A stretch of 64,000 nt of DNA, taken from contig NZ_VEDO01000005.1 in assembly GCF_007677875.1 (NCBI RefSeq), positions 248,001 through 312,000 of the forward strand, in the 5' to 3' direction. The position numbers and the translations under genes were made by a program. Of this stretch, positions 26,809 through 35,242 are shown piece by piece. Source of the stretch: Variovorax boronicumulans. GTDB lineage: Bacteria > Pseudomonadota > Gammaproteobacteria > Burkholderiales > Burkholderiaceae_C. Positions within the stretch are counted from its first letter, which is position 1; each line of letters starts with the position of its first letter. The notes below the pieces were generated by a model. It saw nothing but the letters and a program-made list of their open reading frames with translations. It was not told the DNA's origin and made no database searches.

Positions 26809-28044
26809 CTAGGCGCCGGGCTGCAGCACCTGGCCGGTCAGAAATTGCGCCCGCGCGCCGGCCATGTAACCGAGCAGCGGCAGGCACGGTTCGATGGCGT
26901 CGCCCGGCGCGAGCGCGTTGATGCGCAGGCCCTGGGCGCCCCATTCGGCGGCCAGCGTGGCCACCAGCATGTGGGTGGCGGCCAGGTCACCCGCGTGTTC
27001 CCAGGGCGTGTCGTCGTCGGGCTGCGGCAGCAGCAGGGTGAGGCTGGCACTGTGCGCATGGCGCGCGCGGAAGCGGCGGGCTGCATCGCGCGCGGTGGCG
27101 AGCAGCGCGCCGGATGCGGCGTCGAGCGCGGCGCCGTCGACCACCGCATCGTAGGCATCTGCGTCGGTCGCGGTGGCCAGGGCCTGCAGGCTGGCCCGCC
27201 AGTCTTTCGCAGCCGCGCAGTGGGTCTCCAGCCGGGTCGGCAGGCCGAAGGGCCGCGGCGCGTGCTGCGCGACCGGCAGCGCCTGGCTGCCGCCGCAGAC
27301 CGAGGAGCCACCGTCGAGCACGAGCAGCTGGCCCGTCAGCGCGCGTGCGCCGGGGCTTGCCAGGAAGCACAGCGCCTCGGCCATGTCCGCGGGCTCGGCC
27401 ATGCGGCCCAGCGGGATCTTGCCCACGGCCTGGGCCGGGTTCAGCCGGCCGCTGTCGATGAGGCCCTGCACGAGCTCGGTGCGCACGAATCCGGGGGCCA
27501 GCGCGGTCACGGTCCAGTCCGGTCGGGCGCGGGCCAGCGCGCGGGTCTGCGCGATCACGCCGGCCTTGCTCGGACTGTAGAGCCCGCGCCACGGGATGGC
27601 GCGCAGGCCCGCGCCCGAGGCCACGTTGACGATGCGCGCGCCGGGTCGCAGCAGGGCGGCCAGGGCCTGCACGAGGCGGGCCGGCGCATGCAGGTTCAGC
27701 GCGAGCAGGCGTGCGGATCGGCCGTCCTCGTCGCCGGCCAGCGCCTCGGCGCCGCCGGCCGACAGGCCGGCGTTGTTGAGCAACGCGTCGAGCGGCGGCA
27801 GGTCCTGCGCCAACGCGGCGATGCGGTCCGCGTCGGTCAGGTCGACGGTGCGGGCCAGCGGCGCCGGGGTGCCAGCGGGCCAGTCTGCCTGCAGGCGCTG
27901 CAGGCCGGCCGCGTCCGCATCGGCGAGCACGCAGCGCCAGCCGGCCTGCGCCAGGCGCAGCGCGGTGGCGCGGCCGATGCCCCGCGCCGCGCCCGTCACG
28001 AGGGCGGTGGGTGGGGCGTCGTTCGCAGGAGGGTCGGAATGCAC
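26809..28044 (-). CDS. Tandem short-chain dehydrogenase (second half degenerate)
   Basis: 411 residues, much longer than a normal 250-residue SDR. The first 250 residues form a complete SDR: TALVTGAARGIGRA cofactor loop, NNAG, catalytic YSPSK, and the end TGQLLVLDGGSS. The remaining 160 residues repeat the second half of an SDR (HMLVATLAAEWGAQGLRINALAPGD, FLTGQVLQPGA) without a cofactor glycine motif or Tyr-x-x-x-Lys. The second unit can hardly be active and may serve in dimer contacts. The start is the GTG at 28042-28044; upstream codons would run into the NTF2-like gene. Confidence 0.8.
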   Translation of the reverse strand: MHSDPPANDAPPTALVTGAARGIGRATALRLAQAGWRCVLADADAAGLQRLQADWPAGTPAPLARTVDLTDADRIAALAQDLPPLDALLNNAGLSAGGAEALAGDEDGRSARLLALNLHAPARLVQALAALLRPGARIVNVASGAGLRAIPWRGLYSPSKAGVIAQTRALARARPDWTVTALAPGFVRTELVQGLIDSGRLNPAQAVGKIPLGRMAEPADMAEALCFLASPGARALTGQLLVLDGGSSVCGGSQALPVAQHAPRPFGLPTRLETHCAAAKDWRASLQALATATDADAYDAVVDGAALDAASGALLATARDAARRFRARHAHSASLTLLLPQPDDDTPWEHAGDLAATHMLVATLAAEWGAQGLRINALAPGDAIEPCLPLLGYMAGARAQFLTGQVLQPGA

Positions 28045-28057
28045 GGCAGGTCCGGGT

Positions 28058-28648
28058 TCAGCCGGCGCGCACGGCGTCCAGCAGGCCATAGATGGTGTCC
28101 ATGGGGGCGGGGCAGCCGACCGGCTGGCGCAGGCCGAACAGCGCGCCGCTGTCCTGCGCGGCTTCGGGCCGCGTGCGCTCCTCGATCCAGTCGTAGACCA
28201 CGGTGCGCGCCGCAACGCGCCATTCGCCGGTGCGGCGCTCGAAGCGGTCGGCATAGCGGCCGCACAGAAAGGTCTCGCGGTCCGGCCGCGCGGCCGTGGC
28301 CTGCAGCGCGAAGAAGCTGCTCTCCACCGCGGCGCGCTCGCCGTGCAGCTCGATCAGCACGTTGGTGATGTGATGCACGCGGCGGCCGCCCTGGCGCATG
28401 CGCGCCAGCGCCTGGTCGATGAAGCCGCTCGCGCTGCCGTTCCAGGCGCCGTGGCAGTCGCTCGCGTCCTCCCAGTAGGCCGAACGCAGCGCGGCCTCGT
28501 CGCAGCGGTCGATGCCGCGGCAGTAGCGGTACAGGCAGTCGCGGATCGCCTCGCGCGCCAGCAGCGTCTGCAGCGTGTCCTCGCGCACTGGAGTACCTTC
28601 GGCTTCGCCTGCGGTGCGAGCGCCTTCGGGCGGCCGGGCGGCGCTCAT
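28058..28648 (-). CDS. NTF2/SnoaL-like protein
   Basis: 196 residues of the nuclear-transport-factor-2-like fold typical of SnoaL and ring-hydroxylating dioxygenase beta subunits. Evidence: LLAREAIRDCLYRYCRGIDRCDEAALRSAYWEDA, HHITNVLIELHGERAAVESSFFAL and GRYADRFERRTGEWRVAARTVVYDW. Such proteins isomerise, dehydrate or hydrolyse small molecules, and the exact reaction is not predictable. ATG 28646-28648 overlaps the VOC gene stop (ATGA), placing it firmly in the catabolic operon. Confidence 0.8.
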   Translation of the reverse strand: MSAARPPEGARTAGEAEGTPVREDTLQTLLAREAIRDCLYRYCRGIDRCDEAALRSAYWEDASDCHGAWNGSASGFIDQALARMRQGGRRVHHITNVLIELHGERAAVESSFFALQATAARPDRETFLCGRYADRFERRTGEWRVAARTVVYDWIEERTRPEAAQDSGALFGLRQPVGCPAPMDTIYGLLDAVRAG

Positions 28649-29019
28649 GCCGCCGCCACCGGCGCGCGCCGGAACAGCTGCACCACGTGGCCTTCGGGGT
28701 CGCGCAGCGACAGCACGGCGCCATGGCTGCCCATGTCGCGCAGGCCCAGCACCTCGCCGCCGGCGGCCGCGATGCGCTGCTGGGCACCGTCGAAGTCGTC
28801 GACCTCGAACACCAGCACGGCACCGGAGGTCGCGGGCGCGGCCTCCTCGCGGCAGGCCAGCGACACGTTGCCGCCGCCCACGCCGTACTGGAACCAGCGC
28901 TCGCCGTCCCGGAACTTGAGCTGCAGGCCCAGCGCCTGGCTGTAGAAGGCGTGCAGCGCGCCTGGCTTCTCGGCCACCAGGTAGACGTTCTGCAGCCGCT
29001 TGGGACCAGCGGCGCTCAC
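28645..29019 (-). CDS. VOC-family (glyoxalase/dioxygenase fold) protein
   Basis: 124 residues with two beta-alpha-beta-beta-beta units: RLQNVYLVAEKPGALHAFYSQALGLQL and VLVFEVDDFDGAQQRIAAAGGEVL, ending in DPEGHVVQLFR. This is the pattern of lyases and isomerases of the vicinal-oxygen-chelate superfamily. The Glu/His metal ligands are not all evident (Gln-Leu in the last strand), so metal use is unsure. It overlaps the neighbouring genes by four bases on each side and acts in the same pathway as an unassigned step. Confidence 0.8.
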   Translation of the reverse strand: MSAAGPKRLQNVYLVAEKPGALHAFYSQALGLQLKFRDGERWFQYGVGGGNVSLACREEAAPATSGAVLVFEVDDFDGAQQRIAAAGGEVLGLRDMGSHGAVLSLRDPEGHVVQLFRRAPVAAA

Positions 29020-29789
29020 AGCGAGGTCTCCGAAGCGCCGCCGTCGAGCCGGATGGTCTCGGCGTTGACGAAGCGTGCGGCATCGCTGGCCAGGAAGCAG
29101 ATCGCGTCGGCGATGTCCTCCACCGTGCCGAGCCGACCGAGCGGCGTGCGCGCGATGCGGCGCGCGTCGAGCTCGGCATTGCGGTGCTTGGCCGTGCCCT
29201 CGGTCGGCACGGCGCCGGGAGCCACGGCGTTGACGCGGATGCGCCGTGCGCCGAGGTCGGCCGCCGCCGCGCGCGTGAGGCCCAGCACACCGGCCTTCAG
29301 CCCGCTGTAGACCACCGAGCGCATCGGCGACTTGAAGCCCGCGACCGAGGCCACGTTGACGATGGCGCCGCCGCGCTGCGGATCCATGGCCTCGGCCGCG
29401 GCCTGCATGCCCCAGACCACGGACTTGAAGCCGATCTCCACCATGCGGTCCATGACCTCCGGCGTGATTTCGGGCAGCGGTTGATAGCGCACCCAGGCCG
29501 CGTTGTTGACGAGCACGTCGAGCCGGCCGGCCTCGCGCGTCAGCCGCTGCACGGCGGCGTGCATGCCTTCGCGCGTCGACACGTCCTGCGCGATGCCGAT
29601 GGCCCGGCCTCCGGCAGCGTGGATCTCGGCCACGGTCGCGTCGACGAATTCTGGCTTGAGGTCGTTCACGCCGACGGTGGCGCCGAGCGCAGCCATGGCG
29701 CGCGCTGTGGCGCGGCCAATACCGTGGCCGGCGCCGCTGATGAAGGCCACGCGGCCGTGCAGCGCGCTGGCTGCGGGAGCTTCAGACAT
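29016..29789 (-). CDS. Short-chain dehydrogenase/reductase
   Basis: 257 residues, classical SDR. Cofactor loop SGAGHGIGRA, VNNAAW, catalytic Ser in NVASVAG, YSGLK as Tyr-x-x-x-Lys, and the RVNAVAPGAV and RLDGG ends. NDL after the second strand (GVNDLKPE) suggests NAD(H) rather than NADP(H). Likely oxidises a hydroxyacyl-CoA or alcohol of the pathway. It overlaps the acyl-CoA synthetase gene by 8 bases and the VOC gene by 4. Confidence 0.88.
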   Translation of the reverse strand: MSEAPAASALHGRVAFISGAGHGIGRATARAMAALGATVGVNDLKPEFVDATVAEIHAAGGRAIGIAQDVSTREGMHAAVQRLTREAGRLDVLVNNAAWVRYQPLPEITPEVMDRMVEIGFKSVVWGMQAAAEAMDPQRGGAIVNVASVAGFKSPMRSVVYSGLKAGVLGLTRAAAADLGARRIRVNAVAPGAVPTEGTAKHRNAELDARRIARTPLGRLGTVEDIADAICFLASDAARFVNAETIRLDGGASETSL

Positions 29790-31932
29790 GGTGTTCGGTC
29801 TCCTGGGTCTGCGGGGTTGGCACCAGCAGGGCGTCGAGCGCGAACGCGCCCTGGTCCCCAGCCAGCACCACCAGCGGGTTGATGTCGATCTCGGCCACGC
29901 TGTCGGCATGTGCCGCGGCGAAGCGCGACAGACTGGCCACGGCGCGTGCCGCGGCAGCCACGTCGGCCCTGGCGCGGCCGCGTGCGCCGTCCAGCAGCGG
30001 GAAGGTCTTGAGCGAACGCAGCATGGCCTCGGCCTGGGCCTCGCTGACCGGGGCCGTCTGCAGGGCGACGTCCTGGAACACCTCGGCGTAGATGCCGCCC
30101 AGGCCGACCATGACCATGGGGCCGAACACCGGGTCCTTCTTGGTGCCCAGGATCAGCTCGGTGCCCTGCGGCGCCATCTGCGCCACCAGTACGCCCGTGA
30201 CGCGGGCATGCGGTGCGTTCACCGCCACGCGCTCCAGCAGTGCGTCGTACTCGGCCTCCAGCTGGGACGGCGTGCGCACGCCGACCACCACGCCGCCGAC
30301 CTCGGTCTTGTGCGCGATGTCGGGCGAGACGATCTTGAGCACCACTGGAAAGCCGATGTCCTGCGCCGCGGCCAGCGCCGCCGCGCGCGTGGCGGCCGTG
30401 GCCTCGCGCAGCACGGGCAGGCCGGCGGCGGCCAGCACGGCCTTGGCCGAGGCCTCGTCGGCGAACGCGCGTGCGTCCAGCGGCGTGGCCGCGGAAGGCG
30501 CGGACACGGCCGCATGCCGTGCGCCGGCCTGCTGGCCCACGTGCACGAGGGCGGCCAGCGTCGCGCAGGCGGCGTCCAGGCCCTCGACCGTGGGATAGCC
30601 CAGCGCGTGCAGCTGCTGCGCCACCTCGCGCGGCGCACGGCAGCAGATCAGGAGCGTTCGCGCCGGATGGGCCTCGCGCAGCCGGCGCAGCGCTGCCAGG
30701 AACACGTCGCGCAGCCGCGGCATGTTGAAGGCGTTGGCCGATTGCAGGATGAGCGCGTCGCAGCTGCCGTCGGCCGCCACGGCGTCCAGCACCTCGGCCA
30801 GCAGCTGCGGCCGGCTCGAGACCTGGGCCGTCATGTCGACCGGGTTGGCGGGCGAGGCGAAGGGCACGGCCGCCAGGATGCGCGCGCGCGTGGCGGGCTG
30901 CAGCGGCGGCAGCGTGAGGCCCTGGGCGCTGGCCGCATCGGCCAGCAGCACGCCGAAGCCGCCCGAGGCCGTCAGCACGGCCACGCGTGCGCCGCGCGGC
31001 GCGCGCTGCACACCGACGACCGAGATCGCCAGGCCCACCTCGATGAGCTGCTCGATGCTGGGCACGCGGATCGCACCGGCATTGCGCAGCACCACGTCGA
31101 ACACCGCGTCGGAGCCGGCCAGCGCACCCGTGTGCGAGGCCGCGGCCGCGCTGCCCGCGTCGGACACGCCGACCTTGAGCACCACCACGGGTTTGCCGGC
31201 CTCGCGTGCCAGCGCCAGCGCACGCACCAGGCGCGGGCCGTTGCGGCAGGTCTCCATGCAGCACAGGATCACGGACGTCACATCGTCCAGTGCGAGCGCG
31301 GCGATGGCGTCGGCGATGTCCACGTCGCACTCGTTGCCCGTGGTCAGCAGCCGGCTGATGCCGGCGCCGCGGTCGGCCGCCACGCGCATCGCGTAGCTGC
31401 CCAGATTGCCGCTCTGCGAGACGATGCCGACCGAACCGGCGGCCGGGAAGCCGGCCTCCAGCGCGACCGAGAAGGTGGCGATGCTCTTCTCGTGCACACC
31501 GATGGCGCCCAGGCAGTTCGGCCCGACGATGCGCATGCCCGAGGTGCGCGCGATGTCGCCGATCTGCTGCTGCAAGGCCTGGCCGGCCTCGCCCATCTCG
31601 GAGAAGCCCGAGCTGATGACCACGGCCGCGCGCACGCCGCGTGCGGCGCAGGCGCGGATGGCCTCGGGCACGCTCTCGGGCGGGGCGGTCACGACGGCCA
31701 GGTCGGGCGTCTCGGGCAGCTCGGCCACGCTGGCATAGGCGGGCAGCGACTGTACCGTGCCGCCTTTGCGGTTGACGGGGTAGATCGCGCCCGCGTAGCC
31801 GTAGCGTTGGAGGAACTGCAGCGGTCGCCCGCCGATCTTGGTGGCGTCGTCGGAGGCGCCGATCAATGCGATGGACCGAGGGCGGAACACGGCTTCCAGG
31901 CCCCGGCCGACCCCGCTTTCCGCTGCCGTCAT
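29782..31932 (-). CDS. ADP-forming acyl-CoA synthetase (acetyl-CoA synthetase ADP-forming family)
   Basis: 716 residues. Domains in order: CoA-binding (about 15-145; SIALIGASDDATKIGGRPL), succinyl-CoA-ligase-like flavodoxin domains (about 160-455; VGIVSQSGNLGSYAMR, SHTGALAGSDAVFD), and a C-terminal ATP-grasp (about 490-700; FPVVLKIVSPDIAHKTEVGGV, MVGLGGIYAEVFQDVA, EIDINPLVV). Alpha and beta parts are fused in the order used by bacterial homologues. It makes acyl-CoA from an acid with ATP giving ADP, or the reverse. It is probably the acid-activating or energy-conserving step of the array. ATG 31930-31932 chosen for the conserved FRPRSIALIGAS start. Confidence 0.9.
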   Translation of the reverse strand: MTAAESGVGRGLEAVFRPRSIALIGASDDATKIGGRPLQFLQRYGYAGAIYPVNRKGGTVQSLPAYASVAELPETPDLAVVTAPPESVPEAIRACAARGVRAAVVISSGFSEMGEAGQALQQQIGDIARTSGMRIVGPNCLGAIGVHEKSIATFSVALEAGFPAAGSVGIVSQSGNLGSYAMRVAADRGAGISRLLTTGNECDVDIADAIAALALDDVTSVILCCMETCRNGPRLVRALALAREAGKPVVVLKVGVSDAGSAAAASHTGALAGSDAVFDVVLRNAGAIRVPSIEQLIEVGLAISVVGVQRAPRGARVAVLTASGGFGVLLADAASAQGLTLPPLQPATRARILAAVPFASPANPVDMTAQVSSRPQLLAEVLDAVAADGSCDALILQSANAFNMPRLRDVFLAALRRLREAHPARTLLICCRAPREVAQQLHALGYPTVEGLDAACATLAALVHVGQQAGARHAAVSAPSAATPLDARAFADEASAKAVLAAAGLPVLREATAATRAAALAAAQDIGFPVVLKIVSPDIAHKTEVGGVVVGVRTPSQLEAEYDALLERVAVNAPHARVTGVLVAQMAPQGTELILGTKKDPVFGPMVMVGLGGIYAEVFQDVALQTAPVSEAQAEAMLRSLKTFPLLDGARGRARADVAAAARAVASLSRFAAAHADSVAEIDINPLVVLAGDQGAFALDALLVPTPQTQETEHHV

Positions 31933-31961
31933 GCCAGCCCCCTGGGATGCGAGCGCGCCAT

Positions 31962-32723
31962 TCACTTGCCCTTGTAGACCGGGGCGCGCTTCTCGAGGAA
32001 GGCCATGCGGGCCTCCTTGGCGTCCTCGGTGCGCGACAGCGCCATCGTGATGTTCTGCTCGAAGCGGTAGCCGTCGCGCTGGGGCATCAAGTCCATCATG
32101 TTGGCGGCCTGCTTGGCATAGGCCAACGCCAGCGGGCTCTTGGAGGCAAGCTCGCGAGCCAGCTCCATCGCCGCCGGCATCAGCTGGTCGGCCGGCAGCA
32201 CCTCGTCGAGCACGCCACGGCGGTACAGCTCGGCCGCGGACACGCGCATGCCCGTGAAGAACATGCGCCGCGTGTAGGAGCGGCCGAACATGGTGCGCAG
32301 CATGGAGACGCCGCCGGCCAGGCCGACGTTGATCTCGGGCATGGCGAAGGTGGCGTCTTCGGAGGCCAGGAAGATGTCGCACGAGGCCATCAGGCCGAAG
32401 CCGGCGCCCAGGGCTGGGCCGTTGACCGCGGCGATCACGGGCTTGGCGCACTCGCGGATCGCGTTGCCGGTCTCGCGCGTCCAGCGGTTGTGGGCCAGGA
32501 AGTCGCCCGGCTTTTCGGGATCGGGCCGGTCCTTGAGGTCGGCGCCCGAGCAGAAGAACTTGCCGGTGCCGGTCAGCACGGCCACGCGCACGTCGGTGCG
32601 CTCGGAGACCTCGTCGAAGGCCTCGATCAGGCGCATGCGGGTCTCGCGCGCGAGCGCATTGACGGGCGGCTTGTCCAGCCGTACGACGGCGATGTGGTCG
32701 GAAATTTCGAGGTGGAAGCTCAT
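31962..32723 (-). CDS. Enoyl-CoA hydratase/isomerase
   Basis: 253-residue crotonase. IAVVRLDKPPVNALARETR starts the fold; SGADLKDR forms the first oxyanion segment; PVIAAVNGPALGAGFGLMASCDIFLASEDATFAMPEINVGLAGG carries the second oxyanion Gly-Gly and the glutamate of hydratases. The C-terminus RMAFLEKRAPVYKGK is the usual FxExRxPxFxG ending. Adds water to a 2-enoyl-CoA in the cytoplasm. Its ATG overlaps the stop of the acyl-CoA dehydrogenase gene (32720-32723). Confidence 0.92.
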   Translation of the reverse strand: MSFHLEISDHIAVVRLDKPPVNALARETRMRLIEAFDEVSERTDVRVAVLTGTGKFFCSGADLKDRPDPEKPGDFLAHNRWTRETGNAIRECAKPVIAAVNGPALGAGFGLMASCDIFLASEDATFAMPEINVGLAGGVSMLRTMFGRSYTRRMFFTGMRVSAAELYRRGVLDEVLPADQLMPAAMELARELASKSPLALAYAKQAANMMDLMPQRDGYRFEQNITMALSRTEDAKEARMAFLEKRAPVYKGK

Positions 32724-33832
32724 GGTGCGTTCTTGGACAGCAGGGGTTGGGAGGTGGCGGCGGCGTGCTCATGCAGGTGCATGGCGTGGTACAGCCGGTC
32801 GCCATAGCGGAACTCGGAGGCCAGCAGGCGCTGTGCGAGGCGGGTGGCGAGCACCTCCTCGCTCATGCCCATGCCACCGTGCATCTGGATCGCGGCCTCG
32901 GCGCAGGCGCGCGCTGTTTCGGCCAGCGAGAGCTTGGCCAGGCGCAGCGTGCGGCGCAACGCCGGGCCGGCGCCGGCTGCGCTCTGGTGTTCGTTGAGCG
33001 CGTGCACGAGCAGGCCGCGCGCGCCCAGGAAGCGAACGTACATGTCGGCCGTGCGGTGGCGCAACACCTGGAAACTGGCCAGCGCGACGCCGAACTGGCG
33101 CCGCTCCTGCAGGTGCGCCACGGTGTGCTGGATCAGTGCGGCCAGCGCCGCGACCGTGTCGGCCAGCGTCAGCACGAGCGCGGCGTTGTCGGCCTGCTCC
33201 AGCGCGGTCCGGACCGCTGCGCCCCGGGCCAGGCAGGCGCCCTCGGGCAGGGCCAGGCGCTCCAGGCGCACATCGACGGCCTCGCGGCCTTCCATGCTGC
33301 GGTAGCGCGCGGCCGGTGCCGGCAGGCGCTCGCGTTCGACCAGGAACAGCGCGGGCTCGTCGCCGTCCAGCAGCGCCGGCACCAGCGCATGGCTGATCTC
33401 TTCCGAGAGCTGTGTGCCGCGCACCAGGCCCGTGAGCTCGAAGCCGATGTCCAGGTGCCGCGCGGCGACGGCCGGCAACTCCAGCGGATCGGCCAGCGCG
33501 GCCAGCGGCGCGATCGCCACCTCGCCCTCGGCGAGGGCCTGCAGCCAGCGCCCGGCCAGCTCGGGCGCGGCGGCCTGCAGCAGCAGCGGCACGACGGCGC
33601 AACGCTCGACCACGGGCAGCTGCACGCCATGCGTGGCCAGGCCCTCGACGATGGCGGCCAGGTCGGCCAGGCTACCGCCCACGCCGCCGGCGGCCACGGG
33701 CACCAGCGTGCAGGCCCAGCCCATCTGGGCGACGGCGTCGCCGGCTTGCGGCGCGGCGGCCTGGTCCTGCGCGTAGCGGCTGGCCGCGTCGAGCAGCATG
33801 CCGGGGAACAAGGGGGGAAACGATGTCGTCAT
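32720..33832 (-). CDS. Acyl-CoA dehydrogenase, divergent type
   Basis: 370 residues. The C-terminal four-helix domain is clear (HTVAHLQERRQFGVALASFQVLRHRTADMYV; AIQMHGGMGMSEEVLATRLAQRLLASEFRYGD). The N-terminal and middle beta domains are weak and short. The usual catalytic Glu in the LYxGAxEI segment is not evident. It is therefore probably the partner (beta) subunit of a heteromeric dehydrogenase with the 398-residue protein at 34022, as found in steroid-type pathways. FAD bound. The ATG at 33830-33832 is preceded by repeat copy C. Confidence 0.85.
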   Translation of the reverse strand: MTTSFPPLFPGMLLDAASRYAQDQAAAPQAGDAVAQMGWACTLVPVAAGGVGGSLADLAAIVEGLATHGVQLPVVERCAVVPLLLQAAAPELAGRWLQALAEGEVAIAPLAALADPLELPAVAARHLDIGFELTGLVRGTQLSEEISHALVPALLDGDEPALFLVERERLPAPAARYRSMEGREAVDVRLERLALPEGACLARGAAVRTALEQADNAALVLTLADTVAALAALIQHTVAHLQERRQFGVALASFQVLRHRTADMYVRFLGARGLLVHALNEHQSAAGAGPALRRTLRLAKLSLAETARACAEAAIQMHGGMGMSEEVLATRLAQRLLASEFRYGDRLYHAMHLHEHAAATSQPLLSKNAP

Positions 33833-33847
33833 TCAGATCTCCAGGCG

Positions 33848-34013
33848 ATGGCGTGCCGTCCGCAGGGCACGGCAACGCGTTGCAGGCAGCGGATCGAGAG
33901 GCCGCGGAGCAGGCCATGCCAGCGGACGCCGCGGAACGGGCTCTGCCCGGCCGCTGGCGGCGCCCCTGGAGGGGGATGGGATGTCGACACGCAGTGAGAC
34001 ATCCAAACGGGTC
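33848..34013. repeat. Structured 3'-UTR repeat, copy C
   Basis: Same blocks as copy B. The inner hairpin reads CGGGC-TCT-GCCCG (33937-33949): both arms changed in step relative to CTGGC/GCCAG of copies A and B. The distal hairpin is GGATGTC/GACATCC, again with paired changes against GGACTTCT/AGAAGTCC of copy B. It ends eight bases before the stop codon of the dehydrogenase gene at 34022. Confidence 0.75.
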
Positions 34014-34021
34014 GGTTCAAT

Positions 34022-35218
34022 TCATGCTCCGAAGAGTTCGTTGGCGATCACGGTGCGCTGCACCTCGGAGGTGCCGCCGGCGATGGTGCGGGCGCGCGTG
34101 AACATGTAGTTCTGGATCCAGGTGGCCTCGGGTACGCCGGCGGTCTCGCCGTCGCCGCCCTCGGCCAGGAAGCGGTGCGCGGCATCGGGGCCGACCGCGT
34201 CCAGCGCGATGGTCGTGAGCCGCTGGGCCACGTCGGCACAGGTCAGCTTGATCGCCGAGGGCTGCACGCCGAGCGGGCGCTGGTGGATCAGGTCGTCGGT
34301 GGCCTGGGCCATCAGCACGCGGGCGCCCTTGGCGTCGGCCTCGCACAGCAGTAGCTTGTGCAAGAGGCCGCTGAAGTCGCGCCGGCCGGCGGCCTGGCGC
34401 GCGGCGTCCTCGACCAGGCGCGTGACCTGGCGGCGCACGAGTTCCAGCCGCGCCACGTTGGCCGGGGGCAGGCGCTCGCGCTCGAGCAGGTACTTGGCAC
34501 AGGTCCAACCCTTGCCGGGCTCGCCGATCAGGTTGTCGGCACGCACGCGCACCGCGTCGAAGAAGACCTCGTTGAGGTGGTGCCAGCCGTCGATGCTGCG
34601 GATCGGCCGCACCGTGATGCCAGGCGTGTCCATGGGCACGAGGATCAGCGAAATGCCTTCCTGCTTCTTCGCCTCCTTCGAGGTGCGCACCAGCATGTAA
34701 ATCATGTTGGCCTCGTGCGCATGCGAGGTCCAGATCTTCTGGCCGTTGATGACGTAGTGGTCGCCGTCCAGGCGCGCGCTGGTCTGCAGCGAGGCCAGGT
34801 CCGAGCCCGAGCCGGGTTCGGAGTAGCCCTGGCAGTACCAGTGCGAGCCGTCCAGGATGCGCGGCAGCAAGCGCGCCTTCTGCTCGGCCGTGCCGAAGCG
34901 GATGATGACCGGGCCGATGTGGCCCAGGCCGTGGTGGTACAGCGGTGGGCAGTCGTTCTCGGCCATGACCTCCTCGAACACCAGGCGCTGGCGGATGTCC
35001 CAGCCGGTGCCGCCGACCTCCCTGGGCCAGCCGGGTGCGCCCCACCCCTTGTCGTGCAGGATCTGCTGCCAGCGCTGGTACTCGCGCTTGGTGACTTTCT
35101 GGCCCGCGGCCACCACGGCGCGGATCTCAGGCGGGCAGGCGCTGCGCGCGAAGGCCTGCAGTTCGCGGCGGAAGGCCGCGAGGCCTTCGTCCTCGCCGCG
35201 GGCGGTGTCGTCGGACAT
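34022..35218 (-). CDS. Acyl-CoA dehydrogenase
   Basis: 398 residues, standard size. N-terminal domain PGWPREVGGTGWDIRQRLVFEEVMAEND; FAD-contact middle domain CQGYSEPGSGSDLASLQTSARLDGDHYVINGQKIWTS; C-terminal domain ending IQNYMFTRARTIAGGTSEVQRTVIANELFGA. The GGTSEVQ segment binds FAD and CoA. It oxidises an acyl-CoA to the 2-enoyl-CoA. The Shine-Dalgarno AGGAG precedes ATG 35216-35218. It lies 24 bases after the flavin reductase gene and ends in repeat copy C, which may separate it from the downstream half of the array. Confidence 0.92.
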   Translation of the reverse strand: MSDDTARGEDEGLAAFRRELQAFARSACPPEIRAVVAAGQKVTKREYQRWQQILHDKGWGAPGWPREVGGTGWDIRQRLVFEEVMAENDCPPLYHHGLGHIGPVIIRFGTAEQKARLLPRILDGSHWYCQGYSEPGSGSDLASLQTSARLDGDHYVINGQKIWTSHAHEANMIYMLVRTSKEAKKQEGISLILVPMDTPGITVRPIRSIDGWHHLNEVFFDAVRVRADNLIGEPGKGWTCAKYLLERERLPPANVARLELVRRQVTRLVEDAARQAAGRRDFSGLLHKLLLCEADAKGARVLMAQATDDLIHQRPLGVQPSAIKLTCADVAQRLTTIALDAVGPDAAHRFLAEGGDGETAGVPEATWIQNYMFTRARTIAGGTSEVQRTVIANELFGA

Positions 35219-35242
35219 GGTGTCTCCTGGTGTGTGTCGGGG

